Of a DNA stretch of 64,000 nucleotides, positions 37,192 through 45,883 are shown piece by piece. Within the stretch, counting starts at the first letter, position 1; each line of letters starts with the position of its first letter. A model generated the notes under the pieces. It saw only the letters and a list, made by a program, of their open reading frames with translations. It was not told the DNA's origin and searched no databases. The DNA is from Ciceribacter sp. T2.26MG-112.2 (lineage in GTDB: Bacteria > Pseudomonadota > Alphaproteobacteria > Rhizobiales > Rhizobiaceae): contig NZ_UEYQ01000003.1 in assembly GCF_900492205.1 (NCBI RefSeq), forward strand, positions 248,001 to 312,000, written 5' to 3'. The position numbers and the translations under genes were made by a program.

Positions 37192-38370
37192 TCAGCTGTC
37201 GGTGCCGGTCGAGCGGATCGGCACCTCGTCGGCATGCGCCCGCAGCCGCTGGATAACGGAATAGAGCTGCGGATTGCCCTTGATCACCGCCTTGGCCCGG
37301 GTCATGCCCCGCTGTGCGAGACCGGCCAACTGCCCGATCGTGCTGATCGGCACGAGGATATCGTGCTGTACGGTTTCAACCGTGCACCAGCTTCGCTTGT
37401 AGCCCTGGTCGCCGAGGCCGAAATCGAAAAGGCTCGCCCCTTCCTCGCAGGCGCGCTCGATCATCAACCAGAACAGCAGTTCGCCCGGGCTCGCGTCCGC
37501 AACAAGGTCCTCGTCGATCGATCCGAATTGGCAGATCACATGGTCGCCTTTGCGCGACAACCCGGCAATGGCGGCGATCCTGCCTTCGAGTTCCCCCTTC
37601 AACCGGATGGCGTGCAGTTCAAGCGGCGTGTCATGGCGACCTGTGTCGACATCCAGCAGGAGGCGGAAGAACGCCTGCGTCTCCGGCGCCTGGAAGACGT
37701 TGGGAATGCCGATCGCCTTGAAGCGAATGGCCTTCTGCTCGAAGAATGCGTCGAGCATCGCGTTCTTTTCCTTGGTCGTCTGCGCGATGACATGGTCGAA
37801 ACCACCGGCCGCCTCGAGCTTGCGGCACTGGTGGCGGAACTTCTTGCGGCGGCGCTTGGCGTTCAGTTGGCCGATCGTCTGTTCGAAGTCGGCCATCAGC
37901 GGCAGCTGGAAGGCATGGTTCTGGTTTTCGATGGCAGGCAGGCTCGCAAGCGGGTGGCGTTCGCCGCGCCATTCGAGCGGAATGTTGGTCAGGCTGACGA
38001 GGTCGGCCCGGCCGGCGAGCAGGTCGGTGAAAGCCTGGCGGATTACCGCTGCCTCGGCGGGGCCCGTACTGGCACGGAATGCCGCGGAGAAGAGGCCGCT
38101 GTTGATGTTGTTGAACCGCGCGGCGATGAACTGCGCGCTCCTCACCATGCCGTGCCGGACAATTTCGAGAGGCAGAATGAAGACGGTTTCGCCGTTCCTC
38201 CGGCCGAGAATGACGGCCAGCGGATTGCGGTGCGCCTTCACCCAGGACGTGCACCAGTCATAGGCCTGGTGGAGCGAATTGGCGGGATCGGCTTCGAGCT
38301 TGCGCCATTCGGCTTCAAGCGGTTCCATGCGTTCGAAAAGGCGGATTTCCAGATCCTGGATCAGGGCCAT
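37192..38370 (-). CDS. GNAT/CelD-like acetyltransferase (Acetyltransf_6, FemAB-like)
   Basis: A 392-residue protein of the CelD/BcsL family found with polysaccharide genes. Segments: EAEWRKLEADPANSLHQAYDW at the start, FEQTIGQLNAKRRRKKFRHQCRKLEAAG in the middle and SPGELLFWLMIERACEEGA with FDFGLGDQGYKRSWCT near the end, the acyl-donor fold. It may acetylate or aminoacylate the polysaccharide. The ATG at 38370 has GGGAGG in front; a GTG at 38463 with GGAG upstream would add 31 low-complexity residues and cannot be excluded. Its stop codon abuts the Wzc-like stop with no base between. Confidence 0.8.
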   Translation of the reverse strand: MALIQDLEIRLFERMEPLEAEWRKLEADPANSLHQAYDWCTSWVKAHRNPLAVILGRRNGETVFILPLEIVRHGMVRSAQFIAARFNNINSGLFSAAFRASTGPAEAAVIRQAFTDLLAGRADLVSLTNIPLEWRGERHPLASLPAIENQNHAFQLPLMADFEQTIGQLNAKRRRKKFRHQCRKLEAAGGFDHVIAQTTKEKNAMLDAFFEQKAIRFKAIGIPNVFQAPETQAFFRLLLDVDTGRHDTPLELHAIRLKGELEGRIAAIAGLSRKGDHVICQFGSIDEDLVADASPGELLFWLMIERACEEGASLFDFGLGDQGYKRSWCTVETVQHDILVPISTIGQLAGLAQRGMTRAKAVIKGNPQLYSVIQRLRAHADEVPIRSTGTDS

Positions 38371-38571
38371 GCCGCCCTCCCTCGGGCTTGCCTGCGCGCT
38401 GGGAGCGGCCACGCCTGCCGTCACTTCTTCAGTGCTGCGAAATTCCAGCGACGATGTCTGCACGGTCCTTCTCCGACGGATGACGCTCTGCGCGAACCCT
38501 AGCGAAGGGAGAGGGAAGAATCGGTTAGCGAGGCAGGCCGGTACAGGATTTCCGCGAGTCGCGGTTATCGA

Positions 38572-38583
38572 CCGGTTAACCGG
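38572..38583. promoter_or_regulatory. 12-bp palindrome CCGGTTAACCGG upstream of the GNAT gene
   Basis: A perfect palindrome between the GNAT gene start and the DUF2842 gene stop. The core GGTTAACG recurs at 34829-34836 and 34917-34924, between the Wza- and Wzc-like genes, so a shared site within the locus is possible. Confidence 0.3.
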
Positions 38584-38606
38584 CCGACATTTGAGGTCGG
38601 CCGCCT

Positions 38607-38816
38607 TTATTTACGGACCGGCCCGGCCATCCATTTGATGATCAGCATGGCCGGCAGGATCCACAAAATGCCGGACAGCAGGAAATAGAGGAGGTGCACC
38701 CACCAGGGGGAGGTTCCGAGATAGGCGGAGGCGATGGTGGTCGCGAGAATCGCGTATAGGATGACGAGGCAGATGATCAGAATGGTGCCAATGAATTTGC
38801 GCAACCTGAGAGGCAT
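38607..38816 (-). CDS. DUF2842 small membrane protein
   Basis: A 69-residue protein with two helices (about 8-32 and 38-62): MPLRLRKFIGTILIICLVIL, a short loop TSPWWVHLLYF and WILPAMLIIKWM. This matches DUF2842, which lies beside ctaA in many alphaproteobacteria. The role is unknown; the linkage suggests respiratory-membrane biogenesis. AAGGAA precedes the ATG. Divergent from ctaA, with 127 bp between. Confidence 0.85.
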   Translation of the reverse strand: MPLRLRKFIGTILIICLVILYAILATTIASAYLGTSPWWVHLLYFLLSGILWILPAMLIIKWMAGPVRK

Positions 38817-38943
38817 CGACTATCTTCCTTCTCCGCGATCAGCGGGAACTTCCCAACGGGGACGCGACCGCTTGCCGCAAACAGTCGGGCTTGTTTTGCA
38901 CAGCCGTGTCATGCAAATCAACAGCTCAAATGAGGATTGACGA

Positions 38944-40047
38944 ATGACAAGTGCGACGACCGTCGATGAAATTGCAGTGCGCCGAAAGATCGGCCGTCTG
39001 GAGAGCAACCGGCGGGCGATCCGCCTCTGGCTGGGCGTGGTGGTCCTCACGCTGTTCTGTCTCGTTCTGGTCGGCGGTGCAACGCGTCTGACCGATTCGG
39101 GCCTGTCGATCACCGAATGGAAGCCGATCCACGGTGTCATTCCGCCGCTGTCCGCGCAGGAATGGGAAGAGGAGTTCGCCCTTTACCAGCGCATTCCGGA
39201 ATACCAGCAGATCAACAAGGGAATGACCGTCGACGAGTTCAAGACGATCTTCTGGTGGGAGTGGGGGCACCGGCTGCTGGCGCGCGGCATCGGCCTGGTC
39301 TTTGCTCTTCCGCTTCTTTACTTCTGGGTCTCCGGCCGTATCGAGCGCCGCCTCAAGCTTCCGCTGCTCGGCCTGCTGGCACTCGGCGGCTTTCAGGGCT
39401 TCATCGGCTGGTGGATGGTTTCCTCGGGCCTCGCCGAGCGCGTCGATGTCAGCCAATACCGGCTGGCGACCCATCTGGTCATCGCCTGTCTGATCTTTGC
39501 CGGCTGCGTGTGGATCATGCGGGGGCTGGCGCCCCATAGCGACGATCCGGTGCCGTCTGAGGCATCGCGCGGCTGGGCCGCGGCCCTTGCCCTGTTCTCG
39601 ATTTTCCAGATCTATCTGGGTGCCCTCGTCGCCGGCCTTGATGCCGGCTTGTCCTACAATACCTGGCCGCTGATGGACGGCGCTTGGGTTCCCGGCGGCT
39701 TGTTCGTCCAGAACCCGGCCTGGATCAACCTGTTCGAGAACCCGAAGACGGTGCAGTTCGTCCATCGCCTCGGTGCCTATGTTCTCTTCATTGCGGCGTT
39801 CTGGCACATGGTGCAGTGCCTGCGGCAGGGCCCGGGGACGACCCATGCCCGCCGCAGCGTGGTGCTTTTCGCGCTCATCACGCTCCAGGCCGCACTCGGG
39901 ATTACCGCCCTGGTCACGCAGGTGCAGCTCCATGCGGCTCTTGCGCATCAGGGGGGCGCGCTCGTGGTGCTCGGCTTTGCCATGGCCCATTGGCGCGGCT
40001 TCCTCGGCGCCTATCCGCCGGAAGTGCTGGTCGTCGAGCGGGATTGA
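38944..40047 (+). CDS. ctaA: Haem A synthase (COX15/CtaA)
   Basis: A 367-residue, eight-helix protein that oxidises the methyl group of haem O to make haem A for cytochrome aa3. Conserved parts: LFCLVLVGGATRLTDSGLSITEWKP, WWEWGHRLLARGIGL (His ligand), GFIGWWMVSSGL, LSYNTWPLMDGAWVP, FVHRLGAYVLF and LHAALAHQGGALVVL (His ligand). It lacks the extracellular Cys pair of Bacillus CtaA, as usual for the long proteobacterial type. GAGGA lies before the ATG. Confidence 0.96.
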   Translation: MTSATTVDEIAVRRKIGRLESNRRAIRLWLGVVVLTLFCLVLVGGATRLTDSGLSITEWKPIHGVIPPLSAQEWEEEFALYQRIPEYQQINKGMTVDEFKTIFWWEWGHRLLARGIGLVFALPLLYFWVSGRIERRLKLPLLGLLALGGFQGFIGWWMVSSGLAERVDVSQYRLATHLVIACLIFAGCVWIMRGLAPHSDDPVPSEASRGWAAALALFSIFQIYLGALVAGLDAGLSYNTWPLMDGAWVPGGLFVQNPAWINLFENPKTVQFVHRLGAYVLFIAAFWHMVQCLRQGPGTTHARRSVVLFALITLQAALGITALVTQVQLHAALAHQGGALVVLGFAMAHWRGFLGAYPPEVLVVERD

Positions 40048-40087
40048 CGGCACCGCCGGGCGTCAGAACAGCCCTGCGCAAAGGAAG

Positions 40088-40127
40088 AAACCGCGAAAGG
40101 CCGAGCCTTCCGCGGTTTTCTCTTTTT
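40088..40127. terminator. Terminator between ctaA and argC (convergent)
   Basis: AAACCGCGAAAGG (40088-40100) pairs with CCTTCCGCGGTTT (40106-40118) with one mismatch, followed by TCTCTTTTT. It can serve both genes. Confidence 0.8.
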
Positions 40128-40141
40128 AGGGATGCTTGCAC

Positions 40142-41077
40142 TTATGCCGAAAGCATCAGGTCCATGTTCTGTACGGCGGCACCCGAGGCGCCCTTGCCGA
40201 GATTGTCGAGCACCGCAACCAGATTGACATGCGCGCCGCCCGGCGTGCCGAAGACGTAGAGCTTCATCGTGTCCTGCCCGACCAGTTCCTCGGCGTCGAT
40301 GCGGGCAAGCCCGGCACTTTCTTCGAGCGGCACGACGCTGACGATCGACTGGCCGGCATAATGGGTGGCCAGCGCCGCATGAACGCTTTCAAGGCTCTGA
40401 TGCCCGCCCGCGAGATCTTCCAGGAAGAGCGGCAGCTGGACGATCATGCCCTGGGCGAAGCGGCCGACGGACGGGGCAAACAGCGGGGCACGGTCGAGCA
40501 GGCCGTGGATCGTCATCTCCGGCACGTGCTTGTGCTTCAGCGTCAGGCCGTAAAGGAAATTATTAGCGGCGAGGTGCTCCGGATGGGCCTTGTCTTCCAT
40601 CTGGGCGATCAGCTGCTTGCCGCCGCCGGTATAGCCGGACACGGCATTGACGGTGACCGGATAGCCGTCGGGCAGAATGCCGGCGGCCCTGAGCGGCCGG
40701 ATGAGGCCGATTGCGCCGGTCGGGTAGCAGCCGGGATTGGCCACGTAGCGGGCCGAGCGGATCTTCTCGCTCTGCGCCTTGTCCATTTCGGCAAAGCCAT
40801 AGGCCCAGTCCGGCGCGACCCGGAAGGCGGTCGAGGTGTCGATGATCCGCACCTTGTTGTTGCCGGCGACCATCTTTACCGCTTCCTTCGACGCATCGTC
40901 GGGAAGGCACAGAATGGCGATGTCGGCGCTGTTCAGCATGTCCTCGCGCAGCGCCGCATTACGCCGCTCCGCTTCCGGGATCGACAGCAGCTCGACGTCG
41001 CGGCGGCCGGCCATGCGGGTGCGGATCTGCAGGCCCGTGGTACCGTGTTCGCCGTCGATGAAGATCTTTGCTGCCAT
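40142..41077 (-). CDS. argC: N-acetyl-gamma-glutamyl-phosphate reductase, type 2
   Basis: A 311-residue arginine-pathway enzyme of the short (type 2) class. The N-terminus [20 protein letters not shown] is the NADP site of this class, the catalytic cysteine lies in [19 protein letters not shown], and [12 protein letters not shown] is typical. It reduces N-acetylglutamyl phosphate to the semialdehyde. AGGAGAGG before the ATG. Lies 22 bp downstream of speB on the same strand, so one arginine/polyamine-related transcription unit is likely. Confidence 0.95.
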   Translation of the reverse strand: MAAKIFIDGEHGTTGLQIRTRMAGRRDVELLSIPEAERRNAALREDMLNSADIAILCLPDDASKEAVKMVAGNNKVRIIDTSTAFRVAPDWAYGFAEMDKAQSEKIRSARYVANPGCYPTGAIGLIRPLRAAGILPDGYPVTVNAVSGYTGGGKQLIAQMEDKAHPEHLAANNFLYGLTLKHKHVPEMTIHGLLDRAPLFAPSVGRFAQGMIVQLPLFLEDLAGGHQSLESVHAALATHYAGQSIVSVVPLEESAGLARIDAEELVGQDTMKLYVFGTPGGAHVNLVAVLDNLGKGASGAAVQNMDLMLSA

Positions 41078-41146
41078 TTTATCCTCTCCTGTCAGGAGCT
41101 TGCGTCGATTCTCGGAATCGGATTGTCAAAGGGATGAATCAATGTC

Positions 41147-42100
41147 TCAACGCTGGCGCGCCAGTCGCTCGGCATGGAGGCCCAGCATATACATCGCGAC
41201 GGTTGCCCCGGCAATGGCGGTGATGTCCGCATGGTCATAGGCCGGTGCCACCTCGACGACGTCGGCGCCGCGGATGTCGAGCTGGTAGAGCCCGCGCAGC
41301 ACCGAGAGAATCTTGGCGCTCGACGGGCCGCCGGCGACCGGCGTGCCGGTGCCGGGTGCAAAGGCGGGGTCGAGGCAGTCGATGTCGAAGGTGAGGTAGG
41401 TCGGCAGGCCGCCGGTATGGCTGACGATCAGCGAGGAGATGTCGCCGGCCCGCATGTCCTCGACTTCGTGGCCATAAACGATGCGGATGCCGCAGTCCTC
41501 CGGCGCATGGGTGCGGATGCCGATCTGGATCGAGCGGTCCGGATCGATCAGCCCTTCACGCACGGCGCGGCCGACGAAGGAGCCGTGGTCGATGCGCTTG
41601 CCGTCGTCGAACCAGGTGTCCTGATGCGCGTCGAACTGGACGAGCGCCAGCGGCCCGTGCTTGGCCACATGGGCCTTGAGCAGCGGCCAGGTGATGAAAT
41701 GGTCCCCGCCGAGCGTCAGCAGGAAATCACTGGCGGCAAGGATCTTTGCGGCCTCCGTCTCGATCGTCTCCGGCGTCTGCCAGTGATTGCCATAGTCGAG
41801 CAGGCAGTCACCGTAGTCGATCACCGCCATCTCGGCGAACAGGTCGCGCTCGAAAGGATATTGCGGGTCGTTGTCGAAGATCGCCGAGGCGCGCCGGATC
41901 GCCTGTGGTCCGAAGCGCGCGCCGGGACGGTTGGAGGTCGCGGCGTCGAAGGGGATGCCCCAGACTACGGCATCGACGCCCTCGAGAGACTTCGTGTAGC
42001 GCCGACGCATGAAGGAGAGCACGCCGGCATGGGTCGGATCGGTCGCGGCCGATTTGAGGTCGGTTGCGGTGATGGCGTGATCGATGGTCTTCTCGGCCAT
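41147..42100 (-). CDS. speB: Agmatinase (ureohydrolase family)
   Basis: A 317-residue ureohydrolase. Manganese-binding motifs: TLGGDHFITWP, LVQFDAHQDTWFDDG and YLTFDIDCLDPAFAPGTGTPVAG. It hydrolyses agmatine to putrescine and urea; related enzymes act on guanidinobutyrate, so the substrate is probable rather than certain. AAGGGAGA lies before the ATG at 42100; the open frame above it has no family residues. Coupled by position with argC. A small unknown gene is divergent. Confidence 0.87.
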   Translation of the reverse strand: MAEKTIDHAITATDLKSAATDPTHAGVLSFMRRRYTKSLEGVDAVVWGIPFDAATSNRPGARFGPQAIRRASAIFDNDPQYPFERDLFAEMAVIDYGDCLLDYGNHWQTPETIETEAAKILAASDFLLTLGGDHFITWPLLKAHVAKHGPLALVQFDAHQDTWFDDGKRIDHGSFVGRAVREGLIDPDRSIQIGIRTHAPEDCGIRIVYGHEVEDMRAGDISSLIVSHTGGLPTYLTFDIDCLDPAFAPGTGTPVAGGPSSAKILSVLRGLYQLDIRGADVVEVAPAYDHADITAIAGATVAMYMLGLHAERLARQR

Positions 42101-42293
42101 GGAATGGTCTCCCTTGCGGCAAGGACTGCCGTGTTGCGGCGCAATATTAAGGTCGGGACAACCGATTGCCAGAGGTTTTTTCCGGCAAGAGGTCCAATCG
42201 GCTGCGACAGATCGCAATTTGACGTTGCCCATTGCGCTCGGCAATTCTAGATGCGCTGAAAGGCGAACCGATAAACGATGGGGTGATGTCGCA

Positions 42294-42494
42294 ATGATTG
42301 AGGCATGGCATGGTCTGAAGCCCTGGAGCAGCCTGGCAGATGACGAGCGAGACGCGCTTCAGGCTGCCTATCAGGCCGAACTCGATAAGGAGCCGCCGAC
42401 CTGTTCGCTGGAGACCAAGGTCGAGCGCTTCGCGCGTTGGCTCGCAACGCAGGGCGTCGCCTTCTCGATGGACGATTTAAACGCGAAAAGGTGA
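42294..42494 (+). CDS. Small acidic protein of unknown function (66 aa)
   Basis: Reads MIEAWHGLKPWSSLADDERD, AALQAAYQAELDKEPPTCSL region, and ends FARWLATQGVAFSMDDLNAKR. It is a soluble helical protein with one Cys. GGGGTG is about 8 nt before the ATG. I do not recognise the family. It lies between divergent speB and the convergent rpsI terminator, so it has its own promoter. Confidence 0.5.
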   Translation: MIEAWHGLKPWSSLADDERDALQAAYQAELDKEPPTCSLETKVERFARWLATQGVAFSMDDLNAKR

Positions 42495-42506
42495 GCACCC
42501 CGAAAC

Positions 42507-42532
42507 GAAAAAGGCGGAGCCGAAGCCCCGCC
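42507..42532 (-). terminator. Terminator after rpsI
   Basis: On the minus strand GGCGGGGC, TTCG loop, GCTCCGCC (42513-42532) with one mismatch, then TTTTTC. UUCG tetraloop. Confidence 0.8.
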
Positions 42533-42559
42533 TTGATTTCCGTTTCCGGTGTCCAGCGA

Positions 42560-43030
42560 TTAACGCTTGGAGAACTGGAACGAACGACGGGCCTTGGCCT
42601 TGCCGTACTTCTTGCGTTCGACGACGCGGCTGTCGCGGGTCAGGAAGCCACCCTTCTTGAGCACGGCGCGGAGGCCCGGCTCGAAGTAGGTGAGCGCCTT
42701 GGACAGACCATGGCGCACGGCGCCGGCCTGGCCGGAGAGACCACCGCCGGCAACGGTCGCGACGATGTCGAACTGGCCGGTACGGGCAGCGGCGACGATC
42801 GGCTGCTGCAGGATCATCTGCAGGACCGGACGGGCGAAATAGGTGGTGAAGTCACGGCCGTTGATGATGATCTTGCCGGAGCCCGGCTTGACCCAGACGC
42901 GGGCAACGGCGTTCTTGCGCTTGCCGGTCGCGTAAGAGCGGCCTTGAGCGTCGACCTTGCGGACGTGAACCGGAGCGGAGGCTTCCGGAGCAGCCGTGCC
43001 GAGATCCTTCAGGGAAGAGAGGTCAGCCAT
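42560..43030 (-). CDS. rpsI: 30S ribosomal protein S9
   Basis: A 156-residue protein with the S9 core [41 protein letters not shown] and the terminal [24 protein letters not shown], whose last Lys-Arg reaches the P-site tRNA. The N-terminal extension of about 25 residues is normal for rhizobia. It lies 2 bp after rplM and is cotranscribed with it. Confidence 0.98.
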   Translation of the reverse strand: MADLSSLKDLGTAAPEASAPVHVRKVDAQGRSYATGKRKNAVARVWVKPGSGKIIINGRDFTTYFARPVLQMILQQPIVAAARTGQFDIVATVAGGGLSGQAGAVRHGLSKALTYFEPGLRAVLKKGGFLTRDSRVVERKKYGKAKARRSFQFSKR

Positions 43031-43032
43031 GA

Positions 43033-43497
43033 TCAGGCGCTCCTTACGTTCTTGCTGTTCAGCGATGCCACGTCGATCGCGACCGGCTGCTGGGCTTCAT
43101 GGGGATGGTTCGAACCGGCATAGACGCGCAGGTTCTTCATCTGGCGACGGCCGAGCGGGCCACGCGGGATCATGCGCTCGACGGCCTTCTCGAGAACGCG
43201 CTCCGGGAAGCGGCCTTCGATGATCTGGCGCGCGGTGCGCTCCTTGATGCCGCCCGGATAACCGGTGTGCCAGTAGTACTTCTTGTCGGAGTACTTCTTG
43301 CCGGTCAGCGCGACCTTCTCGGCATTGATGACGATGACGTTGTCGCCGTCGTCAACGTGGGGGGTGTAGGTGGCCTTGTGCTTGCCACGCAGGCGCATGG
43401 CGATGAGGGAGGCGAGGCGACCAACAACGAGGCCTTCGGCGTCGATGATGATCCACTTCTTCTCCACCTCTGCAGGCTTCTGAACGAAGGTAGACAT
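43033..43497 (-). CDS. rplM: 50S ribosomal protein L13
   Basis: A 154-residue protein: [58 protein letters not shown] and [20 protein letters not shown] are all L13 signatures. The start at 43497 gives the standard N-terminus. First gene of the rplM-rpsI operon, behind a clear promoter at 43620-43648 and a leader of about 115 nt that contains a UUCG hairpin (about 43591-43608). Confidence 0.98.
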   Translation of the reverse strand: MSTFVQKPAEVEKKWIIIDAEGLVVGRLASLIAMRLRGKHKATYTPHVDDGDNVIVINAEKVALTGKKYSDKKYYWHTGYPGGIKERTARQIIEGRFPERVLEKAVERMIPRGPLGRRQMKNLRVYAGSNHPHEAQQPVAIDVASLNSKNVRSA

Positions 43498-43619
43498 GGA
43501 TGATACTTTCCGTTTTGGACCCTGCGAGCCGAGGCGCGCCGGGCGTTTCTTGTTGCTTGATTTCACGCGTTTGAACGCAGGAAACAGAAAGCGGCCCCGA
43601 AGGCCCGCAGACTGGGCGT

Positions 43620-43648
43620 TGTATAGGCCGAGGGCTTTTTGCGGTCAA
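43620..43648 (-). promoter_or_regulatory. Sigma70-type promoter of rplM-rpsI
   Basis: On the minus strand, TTGACC (43643-43648), 17-bp spacer, TATACA (43620-43625). This is the best housekeeping-type promoter in the window and fits a strongly expressed ribosomal operon. Confidence 0.7.
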
Positions 43649-43787
43649 GAGTGCCGGTATTGATTGCGATTTGGAATTGGTCAGTTAAAACAGCTACTTA
43701 ACAATGCGGTATTATTTTACCCCAACTGTGCGCGGTCTCCGGTGCCGCAGTCGGCGCCCGTTTCGCCCCGAAAAGGGCCGGCTGGGA

Positions 43788-44213
43788 TCAGCGGGGAGGT
43801 ATCGAATAGGTGGCCGTGGCCTGGGCGATCGGTTCGCCGCTGCCGTTCTGCAGCAGCAAGGCATCGATGACGGCGAGCCGCTTGCCGAGCTTGAGGACCC
43901 GGCATTCGCAGCGGATCAGTTGTGGCTGGGGCAGGCGCAGGAAGTTGATGTTGAGGCTTGTGGTGACGGCCAGCGCCACCGGGCCGATATGGGCCAGCAC
44001 GGCCGTATAGGCAGCAACGTCGGCGAGCGTGAACATGGCCGGGCCGGAGACCGTGCCGCCGGGTCGCAGGTGGCGCTCGGCCGGGTCGAAGGTCATCGTC
44101 ACCCGGCCCGGCGCCACATCGGTCACGTGGAAGACCCGTCCGTCGGTGTGGATCTGCGGGAAATCCGTTTCGAGGAAGGCATTGATCTCGTCGGCGGTCA
44201 TGATCGGCTGCAT
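43788..44213 (-). CDS. PaaI-family hotdog thioesterase
   Basis: A 141-residue hotdog-fold protein. The active-site helix region reads HLRPGGTVSGPAMFTLADVAAYTAV, with the Asp of the PaaI type, followed by AVTTSLNINFLRLPQ and the end PIAQATATYSIPPR. It hydrolyses an acyl-CoA of unknown identity. Divergent from the crotonase-family gene with 90 bp between starts, which hints at a shared acyl-CoA role. ATG at 44213 or 44201. Confidence 0.83.
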   Translation of the reverse strand: MQPIMTADEINAFLETDFPQIHTDGRVFHVTDVAPGRVTMTFDPAERHLRPGGTVSGPAMFTLADVAAYTAVLAHIGPVALAVTTSLNINFLRLPQPQLIRCECRVLKLGKRLAVIDALLLQNGSGEPIAQATATYSIPPR

Positions 44214-44303
44214 AAGGTCGGGTCTCTATTGGAATGGGCTTTTAAATCCAGGGCGTTTTATGGCAGGCTTTGCGCCAAGTGCAAACGCCAAGGGAGGTCG
44301 AGG

Positions 44304-45134
44304 ATGGCGGAAGTCGTGTCTTTCAAGAAGGACGGTGGGGATGCAGGGGCCGGGCCGGTGCTGTCTTCGCTCGACAAGGGCGTGTTGCGCCTGACCTTGA
44401 GCAATCCGCCGGCCAATGCGCTCTCGATCGGGTTGATGGAAGCGCTGATGGCCGAACTCGCCGCGGCCGGCGCTGATCCTGACGTGCGCGTTGTCGTGCT
44501 GGCGGCAGCCGGAAAGCTGTTTTCCGCCGGCCACGACCTGAAGGAGATGACGGCGCATCGGGCGGATCCTGACCGCGGGCGCGCCTTTTTCGAAAGGACC
44601 ATGCGCCTATGCGCCGACCTGATGCTGGCGATCACCCATCTGCCGAAGCCGGTGATCGCCGAGGTCGACGGACTGGCGACCGCCGCGGGCTGCCAGCTGG
44701 TCGCATCCTGCGATCTGGCGATCTGCACCGACACCTCGGCCTTCTGCACGCCCGGCGTCAACATCGGCCTGTTCTGCTCGACGCCCATGGTCGCCGTCAG
44801 CCGCGCCGCCCACCGCAAGCAGGCCATGGAAATGCTGCTGACGGGCGAGACGATCGATGCCTCGACGGCCAAGGATTTCGGCCTCGTCAACCGCATCGTG
44901 CCGAAGCAGTATCTTTCCCAGGTGGTCGACAAATACGCGGCCATCATCGCGTCCAAGTCGCCGTTGACGCTGAAGATCGGCAAGGAGGCCTTCTACCGCC
45001 AGATCGACATGCCGCTCGAGGAGGCCTATGACTACGCCGCCCGCGTGATGGTCGAAAACATGTTGGCCCGCGACGCGGCTGAAGGGATCGGCGCCTTCCT
45101 CGACAAGCGACATCCGACCTGGACGGGTGAGTAA
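44304..45134 (+). CDS. Crotonase-family protein (ECHDC3-like), catalytic glutamates absent
   Basis: A 276-residue crotonase fold: LTLSNPPANALSIGLMEAL, the oxyanion loop KLFSAGHDLKEM, ATAAGCQLVASCDLAI, CTPGVNIGLFCSTPMVAVSR. Enoyl-CoA hydratases use two glutamates (Glu144 in GGGCEL, Glu164 in QPE of the rat enzyme); here the aligned positions are Gln131 and Gly151. The same changes occur in ECHDC3-like proteins, so hydratase activity is doubtful although automatic naming would say enoyl-CoA hydratase. GGGAGG precedes the ATG; the long open frame upstream is ignored. Confidence 0.85.
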   Translation: MAEVVSFKKDGGDAGAGPVLSSLDKGVLRLTLSNPPANALSIGLMEALMAELAAAGADPDVRVVVLAAAGKLFSAGHDLKEMTAHRADPDRGRAFFERTMRLCADLMLAITHLPKPVIAEVDGLATAAGCQLVASCDLAICTDTSAFCTPGVNIGLFCSTPMVAVSRAAHRKQAMEMLLTGETIDASTAKDFGLVNRIVPKQYLSQVVDKYAAIIASKSPLTLKIGKEAFYRQIDMPLEEAYDYAARVMVENMLARDAAEGIGAFLDKRHPTWTGE

Positions 45135-45313
45135 GAGCATTCTATCGGCGCCCGTTCGGGGCTCACGACATCTCGCAGGAATTGTTAGTTGTATGTTGAA
45201 ATGATTGTAAGCTGAACAAACACAACCATGAGCCTGTACTAATATTGACGTGAATGAAAAGTAAACATAAGAAGAACAAACTGGATCTTCGACTCAAAAT
45301 TAGGGAGTAGGGC

Positions 45314-45745
45314 ATGTCGCTGGAGCGCCGCATTTCGATCATCACGCTCGGCGTCGCCGACGTGGCGGCCAGCACGGCCTTTTACCAGCGACTCGGATGG
45401 AAGAAATCCTCGGCCTCGCAGGAAAGCGTAACCTTCATCCAGATGCGGGGGACGGTGCTTGCGCTGTTCGGCCGCGAGGCATTGGCCCGCGATGCGGAGG
45501 TGGAGAACACCGCGCCCGGCTTTTCCGGTGTCACCCTGGCGCACAACGTCTCGAGCCCAACCGGGGTCGACGCGGTGGTGAAGTTTGCCGTTTCCTGCGG
45601 CGCCAGGCTGGTCAAGGCGCCGGAAAAGGTCTCCTGGGGAGGCTATTCCGGCTATTTCGCCGATCCGGACGGGCATTTGTGGGAAGTGGCCCACAATCCG
45701 TTCTTTCCGATGGACGAGCATGGGCACATCGTCTTGCCCGAGTGA
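45314..45745 (+). CDS. VOC (glyoxalase/bleomycin-resistance fold) protein
   Basis: A 143-residue protein with two beta-alpha-beta-beta-beta units: RRISIITLGVADVAASTAFY at the start and KAPEKVSWGGYSGYFADPDG with HLWEVAHNPFFP at the end. The usual His and Glu metal ligands are partly present (His of DGHLWEVAHNP). The substrate is unknown. The 179 bp before it are strikingly AT-rich, with TTGACG (45245-45250) and TAAGAA (45268-45273) at 17-bp spacing, a possible promoter. Confidence 0.8.
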   Translation: MSLERRISIITLGVADVAASTAFYQRLGWKKSSASQESVTFIQMRGTVLALFGREALARDAEVENTAPGFSGVTLAHNVSSPTGVDAVVKFAVSCGARLVKAPEKVSWGGYSGYFADPDGHLWEVAHNPFFPMDEHGHIVLPE

Positions 45746-45883
45746 GAGAGGATTGAAGCGGAAACGGCAATTGTTCGCATTTGCTGTTTTACGCTCATCT
45801 TCAATTAAGAAGATTCTCATATAAGGCATATGGGGACAAAGGATGGGGTTCGTCAATTGCGGTTTGGCCGCAGGGAGGACGCC

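Noticed and set aside
43704..44303. N-terminal extension of the crotonase-family protein to 476 residues
   Set aside because: The added part is antisense to the PaaI thioesterase gene and lacks any domain; GGGAGG marks the ATG at 44304.
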